A stretch of DNA of 64,000 nucleotides from Clostridium sp. CAG:413 (GTDB lineage Bacteria > Bacillota > Clostridia > Oscillospirales > Acutalibacteraceae): the NCBI GenBank assembly GCA_000431775.1, contig FR888227.1, positions 63,854 through 127,853 on the forward strand, given 5' to 3'. The position numbers were made by a program, and so were the translations under genes. Positions 1 to 8,052 of this stretch are shown here, in pieces; within the stretch, counting starts at the first letter, position 1, and each line of letters opens with the position of its first letter. The notes below the pieces were generated by a model. The model made no database searches and was not told the origin of the DNA. It was given only the letters and a program-made list of their open reading frames with translations.

Positions 1-301
1 GACCGCCGCAAGTGAAAACATGATATTCTATGACGGCAAATGCCACAAGCTCGATCGGATCCGTTTCGAGATACCCGAGGATATCATGCAGCCGTGGAAG
101 TACATAAGCTCCGACGGCAGGTTTGACATGGATTTCAAGCCCCTCTATGATAACCGCACCAACCTCAACGCCCTGGTCATAGCCCAGGACGCCCACCAGG
201 TATTCGGCAAACTCAGCGGCAAGGCCGTCCTCGACGACGGCACGGCGCTCGAGATAAAAGACCTCACCGTCTTTGCCGAGCGGGTCAGAAACAGATATTA
301 A
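1..301 (+). CDS. DUF2804 family protein, 3' end only
   Basis: The reading frame is open from base 2 to the TAA at 299-301, so the gene starts outside the window and only its last 99 residues are seen. They align closely with the C-terminus of the complete DUF2804 protein at 51782-52810: both carry FYDGKCHKLD, a SSDGRF segment, HQVFG and KAxLDDGT, and both end in a short NKY/NRY tail. DUF2804 proteins are cytosolic, of unknown function, with a lipocalin/AttH-like beta fold by family knowledge. The two copies are clear paralogues. The ATG at position 20 is internal and is not the start. Confidence 0.85.
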   Translation, partial: TAASENMIFYDGKCHKLDRIRFEIPEDIMQPWKYISSDGRFDMDFKPLYDNRTNLNALVIAQDAHQVFGKLSGKAVLDDGTALEIKDLTVFAERVRNRY

Positions 302-347
302 GTTGAAAAGCAAACAACAGTTTAATGCTGAATTGCAATTATTTTTT

Positions 348-425
348 GGGACGTCGAGGACGCCGTCCCCTACGGTATGCGCTGAAAGAATGCACTTGCC
401 CTCGCTTCCCTCATGTAAAGAGAGA
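348..425. repeat. interspersed hairpin repeat, copy 1
   Basis: Positions 348-373 form a 26-base imperfect palindrome with arms GGGACG/CGTCCC. It is matched at 41389-41414 by a copy whose arms are GGGATG/CATCCC. In both places it is followed about 20-25 bases later by a CCCTCGCTTCCCTC-like tract (here about 400-412). It lies in the gene-free stretch between the DUF2804 end and the next gene. No coding potential or terminal inverted repeat is visible. Confidence 0.6.
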
Positions 426-462
426 CTTTGATACGCTTAGCTCAAATATTTCGTGAGTATAA

Positions 463-499
463 AATAGCCGCCGTGGCCTTGAAAACGACGGCGGCTATT
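463..499 (-). terminator. hairpin, probable terminator in the 302-572 gap
   Basis: A 12-bp perfect stem (463-474 with 488-499, AATAGCCGCCGT arm) encloses a 13-base loop. Read on the minus strand it is followed by TTTTATAC, so it could back up termination of the ABC permease operon. The rest of the 271-base gap holds only the repeat described separately and a second hairpin at 543-566. Confidence 0.5.
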
Positions 500-542
500 C
501 TATAACTATGCCTTACATATATATTATAATTGCAAACAGTTT

Positions 543-578
543 GGGGCTGCGACGGATCGCAGCCCCTTTTGTTTATTT
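543..578 (+). terminator. intrinsic terminator, likely bidirectional
   Basis: A 10-bp perfect stem GGGGCTGCGA/TCGCAGCCCC (543-552 and 557-566) with a 4-base loop is followed on the plus strand by a U-rich tract, TTTTGTTTATTT. It sits directly beyond the stop codon of the minus-strand permease (573-575), so it can also stop that transcript, although the U-tract is poor in that direction. Confidence 0.65.
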
Positions 579-2930
579 CTTCAGAAGTCTGTCGGGCACA
601 TAGCCATAGAGCAGCGTGCCGTCCTCATACTCGAATCGGACGTAGCTGCCGCTGTAGGTGAGCGGGTAATTCACCCTCACCGCCCCGAGATATTGGTCTA
701 TGACCGCTTTATCGGTCACGGTTTTTGCGTCGGCGGGGAGTTTAAGCACCGCTCCGCTTTCGATGTCTTCGTTCGTGTCCTGTGCTTGCGCGAGCACACC
801 CATAAACATCTGCATACTGCTGTTGTCGAAGTAAAATGTTTCCGAGCAATTGTAGGCGGTGAAGCGGCAGACAGTCATTCTGACAGGCTCTTTTACGCTC
901 TCAAACGCGTCGGTAAGCGAGGTCTCCTCCAGCACGGCGAGAGTGCTCGTCATATTTGCATAAACGGGTATCGCCGTGAACTCGCCGTTAAGCAGCGAGT
1001 CCTCCTCGCTTGTTTTCTTATCAACCATTTCATATCCGACAGCGCCGTCGGGATCCATACTGAATACGATATAGCCGAGCAGTTTTTCTGTGCTTGAGAG
1101 ATCGAGCGGCAGGCGGTCATTGCGTATATCATCGGCAACGGCGGCGAAGAGCACTCGTCTCTGCTCCGTATCGGTGTAATCCTCCGCACGGGTCATCGAG
1201 GTGAGATCGGGTGAAGCTATCGCTATTTTCCTGCCCTCAAAATAGTAGTCGTTCGTAACATTTCCGTCCTCAGAGACGATTTCATTGCCGTCAAACAGAG
1301 ATGCAACATATTCTTTATAGGTATCGCCGTGCGTTATCTCCGCAAGCGTTTTGAGCGCCTCGTCGCTTGCGACAAAATACTGTCTGTCAAGCTCCTTACC
1401 GTTTTTCAGCTTATAGCTTATCCTGATATTGGCGGGCAGCAGTCTTTCGCCGTCGTCGGCGTGCATTGACTGCTTGGTCACCGTTTGACCCTTGCAGCCT
1501 ATGAGCAGCCGATGCGCCTTGATCACATTCTCTATATCTGCGGAGTCGGTAATACCCGTGAACATGGGGTTCACGGAGCCGTAGTAGCTGCCGAGATTAT
1601 AGAGCAGAGCGCTGTCGATAAGGCGATCCTCATAGGAAACGAAGGCGTCAGCCCTGCCGCCAATGGGTCTTGCGATGATATCGCCCGTTCCCGTGGTGAC
1701 GGAGACCGAGGCTATCTCGTCCGCCGCGGGGAGCCTCGACGAATAGCCGAAGAGACCGCCCGTGAATACAAGCGCCACCAGAGCCATGATACCAAGCTGC
1801 ACTCCGAGCTGCCAGAGCTTTTGAAGCAGTCGCTTGAAGCTTCTGAGGATAAAAAGCTCAACGATGAAGAATACGGGCACGGTCACAATGACAAAAATGA
1901 GATAATTTTTGAGAGCGGCGCCCGCTTCATAATGCATACCGCCCGCAAGCGAGGAGATAAAGCTCGCCGCAAAAATCGAAACGCTGAACACAGCAAGATT
2001 GGTCATGAACTGATTCGCGCCGAGGAAGCCTGCCTTCTCCGCCTTACGCCTCTTATAGAGCAGCGCCGCAACGCACGCAAGGGCAGCGCTCACGGCAAGG
2101 AAGATCAGCACATAGCGGAATACGGGAGTGTATTTTTCTTCGTTGGAAGCATACGAAGCCTGACTGATATCGGAATATATCGAGGGCAGCAGATACTTCT
2201 CAAAGCTGCCGAGCGGAAGCACTATCGACTTATTGACGGAGCCGCCCGCGCCGAAGCCCGACCAAGTATTGACCGAGCCGAGCAGCACATTCGTATACGG
2301 CGAGCCGTAGAGCATGGTGCAGATCATGGCCTCAATGGTGTTTTTGAGAGCTATCGGCAGTATCATAAAGGCCGCGCTGTAGGCGATCGTCTCCGCAACC
2401 GAGCCGACAGAGCAGCAGACAACGGCGGTGACGGTGAACGCAAATATCATCGCCGCAAAAAGGCGGAGCGAGATATAGAACGCTGCCGTCCAAAGCCCGT
2501 GATGGCTGCCGAAGTAAAACAAATTGATAAGTCCGCAAATAAAAATCGGCAAAAAGGTCGCGGCGGCTGTCAGGCACACGCCCGCGAGGTACTTTGCGAG
2601 GAACATCTGCCCCCTTGTCTGCGGTGCGCTGAAGAAAACATTGGTCGAAGCCTTGCCGAGCATATATTTATAGATCAGCAGCGCCGTCGCTACGCCGCCT
2701 ATAAGCAGCGACGCATCAAGCAGTAATATCAGCAGGGATTCGCTGTCAAGCTGGAAATTCCAAAATACCGTTACGCTGCCCTTGCCGCCGCTCGGCGCAT
2801 CCGCAAGCAGGCTGCCTGCGGTGCAGATAAAGAGTATCACAAAATTGATTAGTGCCACGGGCAGAGCCGCCATAAATGAAAGTGAAAATGTGTGTCTGAA
2901 GGTATCAGCCGAATATTTCTTTGAAGTCAT
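573..2930 (-). CDS. ABC-2 type transporter permease with large extracytoplasmic domain
   Basis: A 785-residue membrane protein, partner of the ATPase encoded just upstream. Residues 1-395 contain about eight hydrophobic helices in two groups separated by a loop near residues 215-270. Residues 396-785 are polar and follow the last helix, so a roughly 390-residue domain probably lies outside the membrane, which is long for this family. The start at 2930 (MTSKKYSAD) is chosen because GGAGG lies eight or nine bases upstream; an in-frame ATG at 2990 has no such site. The start overlaps the ATPase gene by 26 bases. The substrate cannot be told from sequence; YtrA-controlled systems often respond to cell-envelope stress. 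Confidence 0.8.
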   Translation of the reverse strand: MTSKKYSADTFRHTFSLSFMAALPVALINFVILFICTAGSLLADAPSGGKGSVTVFWNFQLDSESLLILLLDASLLIGGVATALLIYKYMLGKASTNVFFSAPQTRGQMFLAKYLAGVCLTAAATFLPIFICGLINLFYFGSHHGLWTAAFYISLRLFAAMIFAFTVTAVVCCSVGSVAETIAYSAAFMILPIALKNTIEAMICTMLYGSPYTNVLLGSVNTWSGFGAGGSVNKSIVLPLGSFEKYLLPSIYSDISQASYASNEEKYTPVFRYVLIFLAVSAALACVAALLYKRRKAEKAGFLGANQFMTNLAVFSVSIFAASFISSLAGGMHYEAGAALKNYLIFVIVTVPVFFIVELFILRSFKRLLQKLWQLGVQLGIMALVALVFTGGLFGYSSRLPAADEIASVSVTTGTGDIIARPIGGRADAFVSYEDRLIDSALLYNLGSYYGSVNPMFTGITDSADIENVIKAHRLLIGCKGQTVTKQSMHADDGERLLPANIRISYKLKNGKELDRQYFVASDEALKTLAEITHGDTYKEYVASLFDGNEIVSEDGNVTNDYYFEGRKIAIASPDLTSMTRAEDYTDTEQRRVLFAAVADDIRNDRLPLDLSSTEKLLGYIVFSMDPDGAVGYEMVDKKTSEEDSLLNGEFTAIPVYANMTSTLAVLEETSLTDAFESVKEPVRMTVCRFTAYNCSETFYFDNSSMQMFMGVLAQAQDTNEDIESGAVLKLPADAKTVTDKAVIDQYLGAVRVNYPLTYSGSYVRFEYEDGTLLYGYVPDRLLKK

Positions 2931-3804
2931 AATCAGTATCCTCCATTTCTTCAAGGAATATCTCTTCAAGCGTGAGCGGGTATTTCTCAACCAGCAGCGG
3001 CGACATGGCGTTCAGCTTCTTTTCGTTCTCCTCCGGGTCGCCGCCGAGCGAGAGCGTCACTATCTTGCCGTCTTTGTCAAATCGCTTGATGTCGAAGTCG
3101 GCGAAGTCCTCGCGGCTCTTTTCATCGGCGAATACCACCCTGAATTTGCAGCGGCTGGCGCTGATATCGTCAACCGAGCAGTCGAGGACTATCCTCTTGC
3201 CGTTGATAAGGGCGATATGGTCGCAGATGTCGGTCAGCTCATGCAGATTGTGCGAGGAGACGATAATGCTGCATTCCCTGTCCGCCGCATACTCAATGAG
3301 CATATTATTCATAAGGCTTCTCTTGGCGGGGTCGAGGCCGTCGAAGCTCTCGTCAAGCAGCAGTATCTCGGGCAGCGTGGACATACCGAGTATCATCGCC
3401 GCCTGGCGCTGCATTCCCTTTGAGAACGAATTGATCCTTGCGGTCTTGTCGAGCTTGAATACCCCGCAGAGCTTGTCGAGGGTCTCAAAGCTGAATTTGG
3501 GGTAATACCCCGCATAGAATTTCGCCATCTTCTCGATCGAAGAATTATAGTTAAAATACAGGTCGTCGGGGACATAAAACATCCTGCGCTTGACATCGGC
3601 GGAGTCAAAGACGTCAACGCCGTCGACGGTGACCGAGCCGCCGTCCGCGCGATAGATGCCCGCCACGGTCTTGAGCAGAGTGGTCTTGCCAGCCCCGTTA
3701 TATCCCACAAGGCCGTAGACCGAGCCTTTATCCACCGTCATCGAGAGTTTATCAACGGCGGTGAATTTGCCGTATTTTTTGGTCACTTCTCTAATCTCTA
3801 TCAT
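2905..3804 (-). CDS. ABC transporter ATP-binding protein (YtrB-like)
   Basis: A 299-residue nucleotide-binding subunit. Walker A GYNGAGKTT lies near residue 35, the signature segment FSKGMQRQ near residue 130 (C motif reads SKGMQ, common in this subfamily), and Walker B EILLLDES just after, followed by an SSHNLHE switch region. It powers the permease encoded downstream. Its ATG overlaps the stop codon of the GntR regulator by one base (TGATG), so the two are translationally coupled. Gene order regulator-ATPase-permease is typical of the Bacillus ytrABC type. Confidence 0.9.
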   Translation of the reverse strand: MIEIREVTKKYGKFTAVDKLSMTVDKGSVYGLVGYNGAGKTTLLKTVAGIYRADGGSVTVDGVDVFDSADVKRRMFYVPDDLYFNYNSSIEKMAKFYAGYYPKFSFETLDKLCGVFKLDKTARINSFSKGMQRQAAMILGMSTLPEILLLDESFDGLDPAKRSLMNNMLIEYAADRECSIIVSSHNLHELTDICDHIALINGKRIVLDCSVDDISASRCKFRVVFADEKSREDFADFDIKRFDKDGKIVTLSLGGDPEENEKKLNAMSPLLVEKYPLTLEEIFLEEMEDTDYDFKEIFG

Positions 3805-4178
3805 CAGATATCCTCCTTATAGACCGAGCCCGCAAGCTCGATAACTTCGGATTCCGTCACTCCGACGGATCTTGCCACGGCGAGCGCCTCACGCAGCTCA
3901 CGCAGGGCCTTTGCCGTCACGCTGCTGCTTTGCAGGGCGTTTTCGCTCACGAAGCTGCCTGTGCCGGGCACGGTATAGATGACCCCGCTCAGCTCCAGCT
4001 CCGCAAACGCTTTCTTGACCGTGTTGACATTGGTTGCCGTCTCTGCCGATATGGCTCGTATAGACGGCAGCTTTGAATGAGCTGGGTAAACACCTATGCG
4101 GATAAAGGTGATTATTTGATTCTTTATCTGCTCATAGACGGGCACCCTGCTCTGCTTATCAATTATTATCAAGGACAT
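3804..4178 (-). CDS. GntR family transcriptional regulator, YtrA subfamily
   Basis: A 124-residue repressor. The N-terminal winged helix-turn-helix (PVYEQIKNQI, then LPSIRAISAET and NTVKKAFAELE) is followed by only a short C-terminal tail, the mark of the YtrA subfamily, which controls adjacent ABC transporter genes. I start it at the ATG at 4178 (MSLIIID), which has GGGGGA just upstream. The longer frame beginning with GTG at 4220 would start at the predicted transcription start and inside a palindrome, so it is unlikely. It is predicted to autoregulate through the palindrome at 4211-4220. Confidence 0.88.
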   Translation of the reverse strand: MSLIIIDKQSRVPVYEQIKNQIITFIRIGVYPAHSKLPSIRAISAETATNVNTVKKAFAELELSGVIYTVPGTGSFVSENALQSSSVTAKALRELREALAVARSVGVTESEVIELAGSVYKEDI

Positions 4179-4210
4179 TCCCCCTTTACGGCTGTATATG
4201 TGTGCTATCT

Positions 4211-4255
4211 GTGATATCACGCTTGCATTATAGCATGAGCAAGTCGCTTTGTCAA
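4211..4255 (-). promoter_or_regulatory. consensus sigma-A promoter with palindromic operator candidate for the GntR-ABC operon
   Basis: Reading the minus strand, TTGACA (4255-4250), a 17-base spacer and TATAAT (4232-4227) match the consensus at all twelve bases. The perfect 10-bp palindrome GTGATATCAC at 4211-4220 falls at the expected transcription start. A dimeric GntR repressor bound there would block initiation. Confidence 0.8.
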
Positions 4256-4310
4256 CAGCGCAGGCAAATATTTTTTCGTCAAAAACTACAGGATATTTTT
4301 GTTTTTGCTG

Positions 4311-4339
4311 TTGTTTTTTTTGGCGATATGTGATATATT
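4311..4339 (+). promoter_or_regulatory. sigma-A promoter for the DivIVA-like gene
   Basis: TTGTTT (4311-4316), a 17-base spacer and TATATT (4334-4339) preceded by TG one base upstream (extended -10). It lies about 43 bases before the start codon, and GGAGGG precedes the ATG. It is divergent from the GntR operon promoter. Confidence 0.55.
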
Positions 4340-4381
4340 TTAGAAGTAAGCAATCAGCACTATTTTAACGGAGGGTTTTTC

Positions 4382-4702
4382 ATGGATAACAAAGATCTGT
4401 TTCGCAGAGAAGAGAACGGCTACAACACCGCCGATGTCGAGAAATACATAAACACGCTCAAGACCGAATACAGGCGTGTATTTGAATATGCCAAAAAGAA
4501 TGAGACAGATAACGAGAAGCTCAAGAGGATCTGCCGCAAGATGAGCGAGGAGAATAAGGCTCTCAAGGCAAGCGGAGCGACCGTCGCTGCCGCAGCGCCC
4601 GCCGACAACTCGGCGGCTATGGAGAGCGTTGAGAAGATCGCAAGGCTCTGCGCCGCTCTGAGCGCCGAGAATGCGGCTCTCAAGGCGAAATTATCCGAAT
4701 AA
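4382..4702 (+). CDS. small DivIVA-like coiled-coil protein
   Basis: A 106-residue protein. Residues 3-25 (LFRREENGYNTADVEKYIN) resemble the DivIVA N-terminal motif FGYNxxEVDxYI. The rest is a heptad-rich helix broken by an Ala/Pro stretch near residues 68-78. DivIVA proteins bind curved membrane at poles and septa and recruit partners; this one is much shorter than the usual 160 or more residues. It is followed 23 bases later by a membrane protein gene and is probably co-transcribed with it. The precise role is unknown. Confidence 0.65.
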   Translation: MDNKDLFRREENGYNTADVEKYINTLKTEYRRVFEYAKKNETDNEKLKRICRKMSEENKALKASGATVAAAAPADNSAAMESVEKIARLCAALSAENAALKAKLSE

Positions 4703-4725
4703 TCATCGAAAGGCAGACTGATTTT

Positions 4726-5649
4726 ATGGAACAGTTTAAACTTAAAAGCATAGATGAGCTTGACCTTGACTTCGTGCAGCAGAGAGACGGCAAGCCCGAG
4801 CAGCCGAGCGCTCCCGCGCCGCAGCAGAGCAGCCTTATCCCCGAGATAAGCAAGGACAAGCCCGCCGCAGTCGACGAAAGACCGCACAGATATTTCAAAA
4901 AGACCGCCGATCAGTTTGATGATACGACGATTTATAAGCCCTTCGGTCAGAGCGAGAACACCTCCCGCCCCGCCGACACCTCCTATGCTCCCATAGGAGC
5001 AGTCGACGAGACCGCCCAGCCCACCGTGCCCGATTTCGGCGCGGACGACTACGGCAAGGTCGAGGTCGAGAAGCCCGCAAAGGCTAAAAAGGGCAAGAGC
5101 GGCAAAGGCATCCTCGCGGGCCGCATAATTTCGATAGTCCTGCTTTGCGCCACGGTGCTCACCTTTGTTTTCGGCTGCGTGATATCAATATTCATCAACA
5201 ATAGCGGTACCAACCTCGCAGGCTATTGCTTCAACTCGATGTATCAGACCGTCGACGATCTCGGCGTGTCAAAGGGCGACCTTATCATCTCAAAGAAGCT
5301 CAGCGCAAGCGAATATCAGACCAATACGCCCGTAGCCGTCCCCGCCCCCGACGGTCAGACAGGCTGCGATATCCAGTATATCACCGCCGTCACCCCGATG
5401 GGCAGCAACGACTGCGACCTCACCACGGCGGGCATCTCCGGCGGCTATCAGGTCACGAACACCTACAGCTCGGCGACCTGCTACGGCACGGTCAAATTCT
5501 TCGTCCCCTTCTTCGGCGGACTTATCACCTTCGCAATGGATAACGCGATCCTTGTATGCGCCCTCTTCATACTGCTCTCGGCATTCTGGTGCCTGATGCT
5601 CATAATGCTTGAGAAAAACGGAAACAAGGCAAAGAAATCAAAGAAATAA
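4726..5649 (+). CDS. membrane protein with degenerate signal-peptidase-I-like domain
   Basis: A 307-residue protein: a polar, Pro/Lys-rich cytoplasmic region (1-128), a transmembrane helix (about 130-157), an outside segment, and a second helix (about 275-297) with a basic tail. The outside segment begins with FNSMYQTVDDLGVSKGDLIISKKL, whose SM and GDLIISKK elements resemble the S26 signal peptidase fold, in which Ser is the nucleophile. I do not see a convincing catalytic Lys or His box, so it may be a non-enzymatic relative. It is likely in an operon with the DivIVA-like gene, which suggests an envelope or division-site role, but this is inference. Confidence 0.5.
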   Translation: MEQFKLKSIDELDLDFVQQRDGKPEQPSAPAPQQSSLIPEISKDKPAAVDERPHRYFKKTADQFDDTTIYKPFGQSENTSRPADTSYAPIGAVDETAQPTVPDFGADDYGKVEVEKPAKAKKGKSGKGILAGRIISIVLLCATVLTFVFGCVISIFINNSGTNLAGYCFNSMYQTVDDLGVSKGDLIISKKLSASEYQTNTPVAVPAPDGQTGCDIQYITAVTPMGSNDCDLTTAGISGGYQVTNTYSSATCYGTVKFFVPFFGGLITFAMDNAILVCALFILLSAFWCLMLIMLEKNGNKAKKSKK

Positions 5650-5659
5650 TAACTAAGCA

Positions 5660-5692
5660 AATGAGCCTGTCAAATTGACAGGCTCATTTTCA
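5660..5692. terminator. bidirectional intrinsic terminator
   Basis: A 14-bp perfect inverted repeat (5660-5673 with 5675-5688, AATGAGCCTGTCAA arm) between convergent genes ending at 5649 and 5728. ATTTTC follows on the plus strand, and the A-rich left flank gives a U-rich tract on the minus strand. Confidence 0.75.
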
Positions 5693-5727
5693 TAATCAGA
5701 ATCGAATGCTATAGAAGTTATTCTGTT

Positions 5728-6300
5728 TTAATAAACCGTGACAGGGAACTCCAGAGAAATGCTTTCCTCGCCGTCGTCGGTATCCCAGCGGAAGGTCGCA
5801 CTACCCATATATGAGCCCGAGTCAAACATGGTTATCTCCGCTCGGCTCAGCCCCACGCTCCCGTCCGATGTCCACCCTGGCAGGAAAGTTATATTCTGCT
5901 CAAAAGACTCCTTCGGCTTGAGCGTTCCGCCGCTTGCCGCTTCCATTAAAGTCTTTCCTACGGTATCGCAGTCTATGAATCCTTTGCCGTCACTGTCTGT
6001 TATCACCGTTTCTATTTCCAAATGCATATTCTCGCCTGTAGCCGAACGGGTGTAGGTTATGCTTTTATCGGAATCATTGGTGATTCTTGCGACGACGGGG
6101 AATTCTTCGCCGTGAGCGACTCTTTCAGGCGCATACACTGACAAAGTAAGCCCCTTATGGCTTTTAGTGTATTCAACGACATTATCGGTCGCAGTTTCGG
6201 AATCCACCGTCGTATCATCGACTTCGGCTTTTCCGCAGGAGCAGAGCATTGTTACGGCGCACATCAGAATGCAGAGAATGCGTAAAACCCTTTTATTCAT
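5728..6300 (-). CDS. lipoprotein, Ig-like beta domain, unknown function
   Basis: A 190-residue exported lipoprotein. The signal peptide (1-19) ends in a lipobox MLCSC, with Cys at about residue 22 as the lipidated residue. The mature part has a short acidic Ser/Thr linker and then alternating beta-type segments (LTLSVYAPERV, FPVVARITND, FEQNITFLPG), resembling intracellular-proteinase-inhibitor/BsuPI-like or Ig-like folds. No catalytic motif is seen. It stands alone between two hairpins and is not obviously in an operon. Confidence 0.7.
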   Translation of the reverse strand: MNKRVLRILCILMCAVTMLCSCGKAEVDDTTVDSETATDNVVEYTKSHKGLTLSVYAPERVAHGEEFPVVARITNDSDKSITYTRSATGENMHLEIETVITDSDGKGFIDCDTVGKTLMEAASGGTLKPKESFEQNITFLPGWTSDGSVGLSRAEITMFDSGSYMGSATFRWDTDDGEESISLEFPVTVY

Positions 6301-6342
6301 TGTTTTACCCCCTAAATACCGACGTTTGATCGGCCTGATAAT

Positions 6343-6377
6343 TCAAAACCGACAGTCTTTCGGAGCTGCCGGTTTAT
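6343..6377 (-). terminator. terminator after phosphoesterase gene
   Basis: Read on the minus strand, AAACCGGCAG and CTGTCGGTTT (one G-U pair) form a 10-bp stem followed by TTGAATT, ten bases or so beyond the stop of the gene ending at 6387. Confidence 0.55.
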
Positions 6378-6386
6378 TTTAATATG

Positions 6387-7541
6387 TTATTTTCTGAACT
6401 TCCCGACTGCTTTTATCGCCGAGGCGGTGAGCGCCGCTGCGCCTGCCGCCGCACCAGCAATAAGAGCGGCTTTCTCTTTGCCTGAGCCGTCGGCGTCCCA
6501 GATATATCTGAGCTTTGAGCCGATGCCTCTGCCGCAGAGCTCGCTGTAAGTCAGGGAATACGTGAGATAATCGGAGGGGTCGACCTCGTTTATCTCAAAG
6601 ACGCGAACGCCTCTCAGCTCATTGCCGTAGCAGCGGAACGAAGCGCAGGCGGTCTGCACAAAGTCAATGCCTTTATAGCTGCCCTCGAAGCAATTCACAT
6701 GGTCGTGACCCGTGACGATGGCTTTAACGCCGCCGCATTCAAGCGCCGCGTCAAACAGACCCGCGCCGTCCTCGAGCACGGCGGGCAATTCGCCGAGGCT
6801 GCCGCTGCCGCAGCCGGGCTTGAAGCGATAATAGCTGCCGTCATGCGACTTAAACACCGCTCCCTCCCCTGTCGGGCACTTCTCAAATAGCTCGAGAGTC
6901 TCGGGCAGAGGAATATGCAGGAACATCAGCGACGGTATCGGGCTGCCGCCGTTCTCGGCGGTAAGGGCAGATGAGGTGCGCCTAAACCATTCGACCGTCT
7001 CGGGCTTGATGCGCTCGTAGCATTTATCCTGCGCCTTGTCATACCAGGCGCAGTCCAGCATCCAGATATTGAATATCTGCTTTTTGCCCTCGCTGTCGAG
7101 CACGGGGATATTATAGGTGTCGCAGTCCACCGTGGGATCGTCGATATTCATCGGCAGACAGCAGGAGTAGCTCCTGAAAATATCCGCCTGCTCATCCTTG
7201 CTGACAAGGTTGCGGTCATCGTGATTGCCGAATATCATGGCAAAGGGGATCCCCCTGCGCTGAAGCGGAGCGGCGATATTGTCTATCGACTCGCGCATCA
7301 CCTTGAGGGTCGCCTCCTTGCCCGAGGCTATCTGACGGTTGCCGATTCGGGCGTCGAGCAGATGATTGCCGAGGATATTGTCGCCCGTGAAGAGCACAAG
7401 GTCGGGCTTCACCGCATCGTAGGCGTTGTTAAGCATCTTTACCATGGCGGGGCGGACATATTTCATATCCTGCGGGTCGCTGACCTGCATTATAATGAGT
7501 TTGCCCGACGGATTGAATTTGATCTGATTAGCGTTTTTCAT
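6387..7541 (-). CDS. metallophosphoesterase family protein
   Basis: A 384-residue calcineurin-like phosphoesterase. The metal-site blocks are MQVSDPQD (about 20), LFTGDNILGNH (about 50), FGNHDDR (about 107), a FLHIPLPE block and VTGHDHVN. The first block has D-x-Q where most family members have D-x-H. It has no signal peptide, but a hydrophobic Ala-rich stretch near the C-terminus (AALIAGAAAGAAALTASAI) could be a membrane anchor. It is a paralogue of the exported protein at 57080-58279, which shares the SDxQD block and the downstream layout. The substrate is unknown. It is last of a four-gene minus-strand set. Confidence 0.8.
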   Translation of the reverse strand: MKNANQIKFNPSGKLIIMQVSDPQDMKYVRPAMVKMLNNAYDAVKPDLVLFTGDNILGNHLLDARIGNRQIASGKEATLKVMRESIDNIAAPLQRRGIPFAMIFGNHDDRNLVSKDEQADIFRSYSCCLPMNIDDPTVDCDTYNIPVLDSEGKKQIFNIWMLDCAWYDKAQDKCYERIKPETVEWFRRTSSALTAENGGSPIPSLMFLHIPLPETLELFEKCPTGEGAVFKSHDGSYYRFKPGCGSGSLGELPAVLEDGAGLFDAALECGGVKAIVTGHDHVNCFEGSYKGIDFVQTACASFRCYGNELRGVRVFEINEVDPSDYLTYSLTYSELCGRGIGSKLRYIWDADGSGKEKAALIAGAAAGAAALTASAIKAVGKFRK

Positions 7542-7548
7542 TAAAATC

Positions 7549-8040
7549 TCACTTTATAATTCTGTATTTGCCGATTAGAGGCAGCTCCTTGGCCTCACCC
7601 TTGAGTGAATTCACTATGCCGATGATGCGGAAGATGAGCACCAATGCGCCGCCGACTGCGCTGATGATCCAGCCGACAACGGGTATCATTGCGACTATTG
7701 CAATGACGATGTCGAAGAGGAAGAGCAGCAAGCCCTGATTGGCGTGGAACTTGGCATAGGGCGAATTCGGCGCTGCGATGAGCGGAACTATGAAAAGTAT
7801 CCACAGGTATGACAGGAACGACATGACCTTGTTATTGCTGATATCTTCGGGTGAATATTCCGAGGTGGTGTTAGGGGTGTTGGTGAACTGATTTACGGCG
7901 TCGTCGAGCTTGCTTTGGAAACCGCCGTCGCCCGCAACGGGCGGAGCTTGTGTCTGAGCGGGCTCGACCTTTTGGCCGCAGACCGAGCAGAATTTGGCGC
8001 CGTCTTCAAGCTGAGCGCCGCAGCCCGTACAAAATCTCAT
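7549..8040 (-). CDS. zinc-ribbon DUF4870-type membrane protein
   Basis: A 163-residue protein. The N-terminal zinc ribbon CTGCGAQLEDGAKFCSVCG (residues 4-22) is joined by a linker to about three membrane helices (roughly 78-150) with a KFHANQGLLLFL segment typical of DUF4870/Tic20-like proteins. The function is unknown; such proteins are common in Firmicutes. It lies seven bases before the phosphoesterase and twelve after the lipid kinase, so it is probably in one transcript with them. Confidence 0.8.
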   Translation of the reverse strand: MRFCTGCGAQLEDGAKFCSVCGQKVEPAQTQAPPVAGDGGFQSKLDDAVNQFTNTPNTTSEYSPEDISNNKVMSFLSYLWILFIVPLIAAPNSPYAKFHANQGLLLFLFDIVIAIVAMIPVVGWIISAVGGALVLIFRIIGIVNSLKGEAKELPLIGKYRIIK

Positions 8041-8052
8041 GTATAAGTCTCC

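Noticed and set aside
1485-2726. 413-residue plus-strand frame inside the ABC permease gene
   Set aside because: It lies antisense to a clear membrane protein and has Arg/Glu-rich nonsense composition.
4179-4220. GTG start at 4220 for the GntR regulator
   Set aside because: It would begin at the predicted transcription start inside the operator palindrome; ATG at 4178 has a Shine-Dalgarno site.
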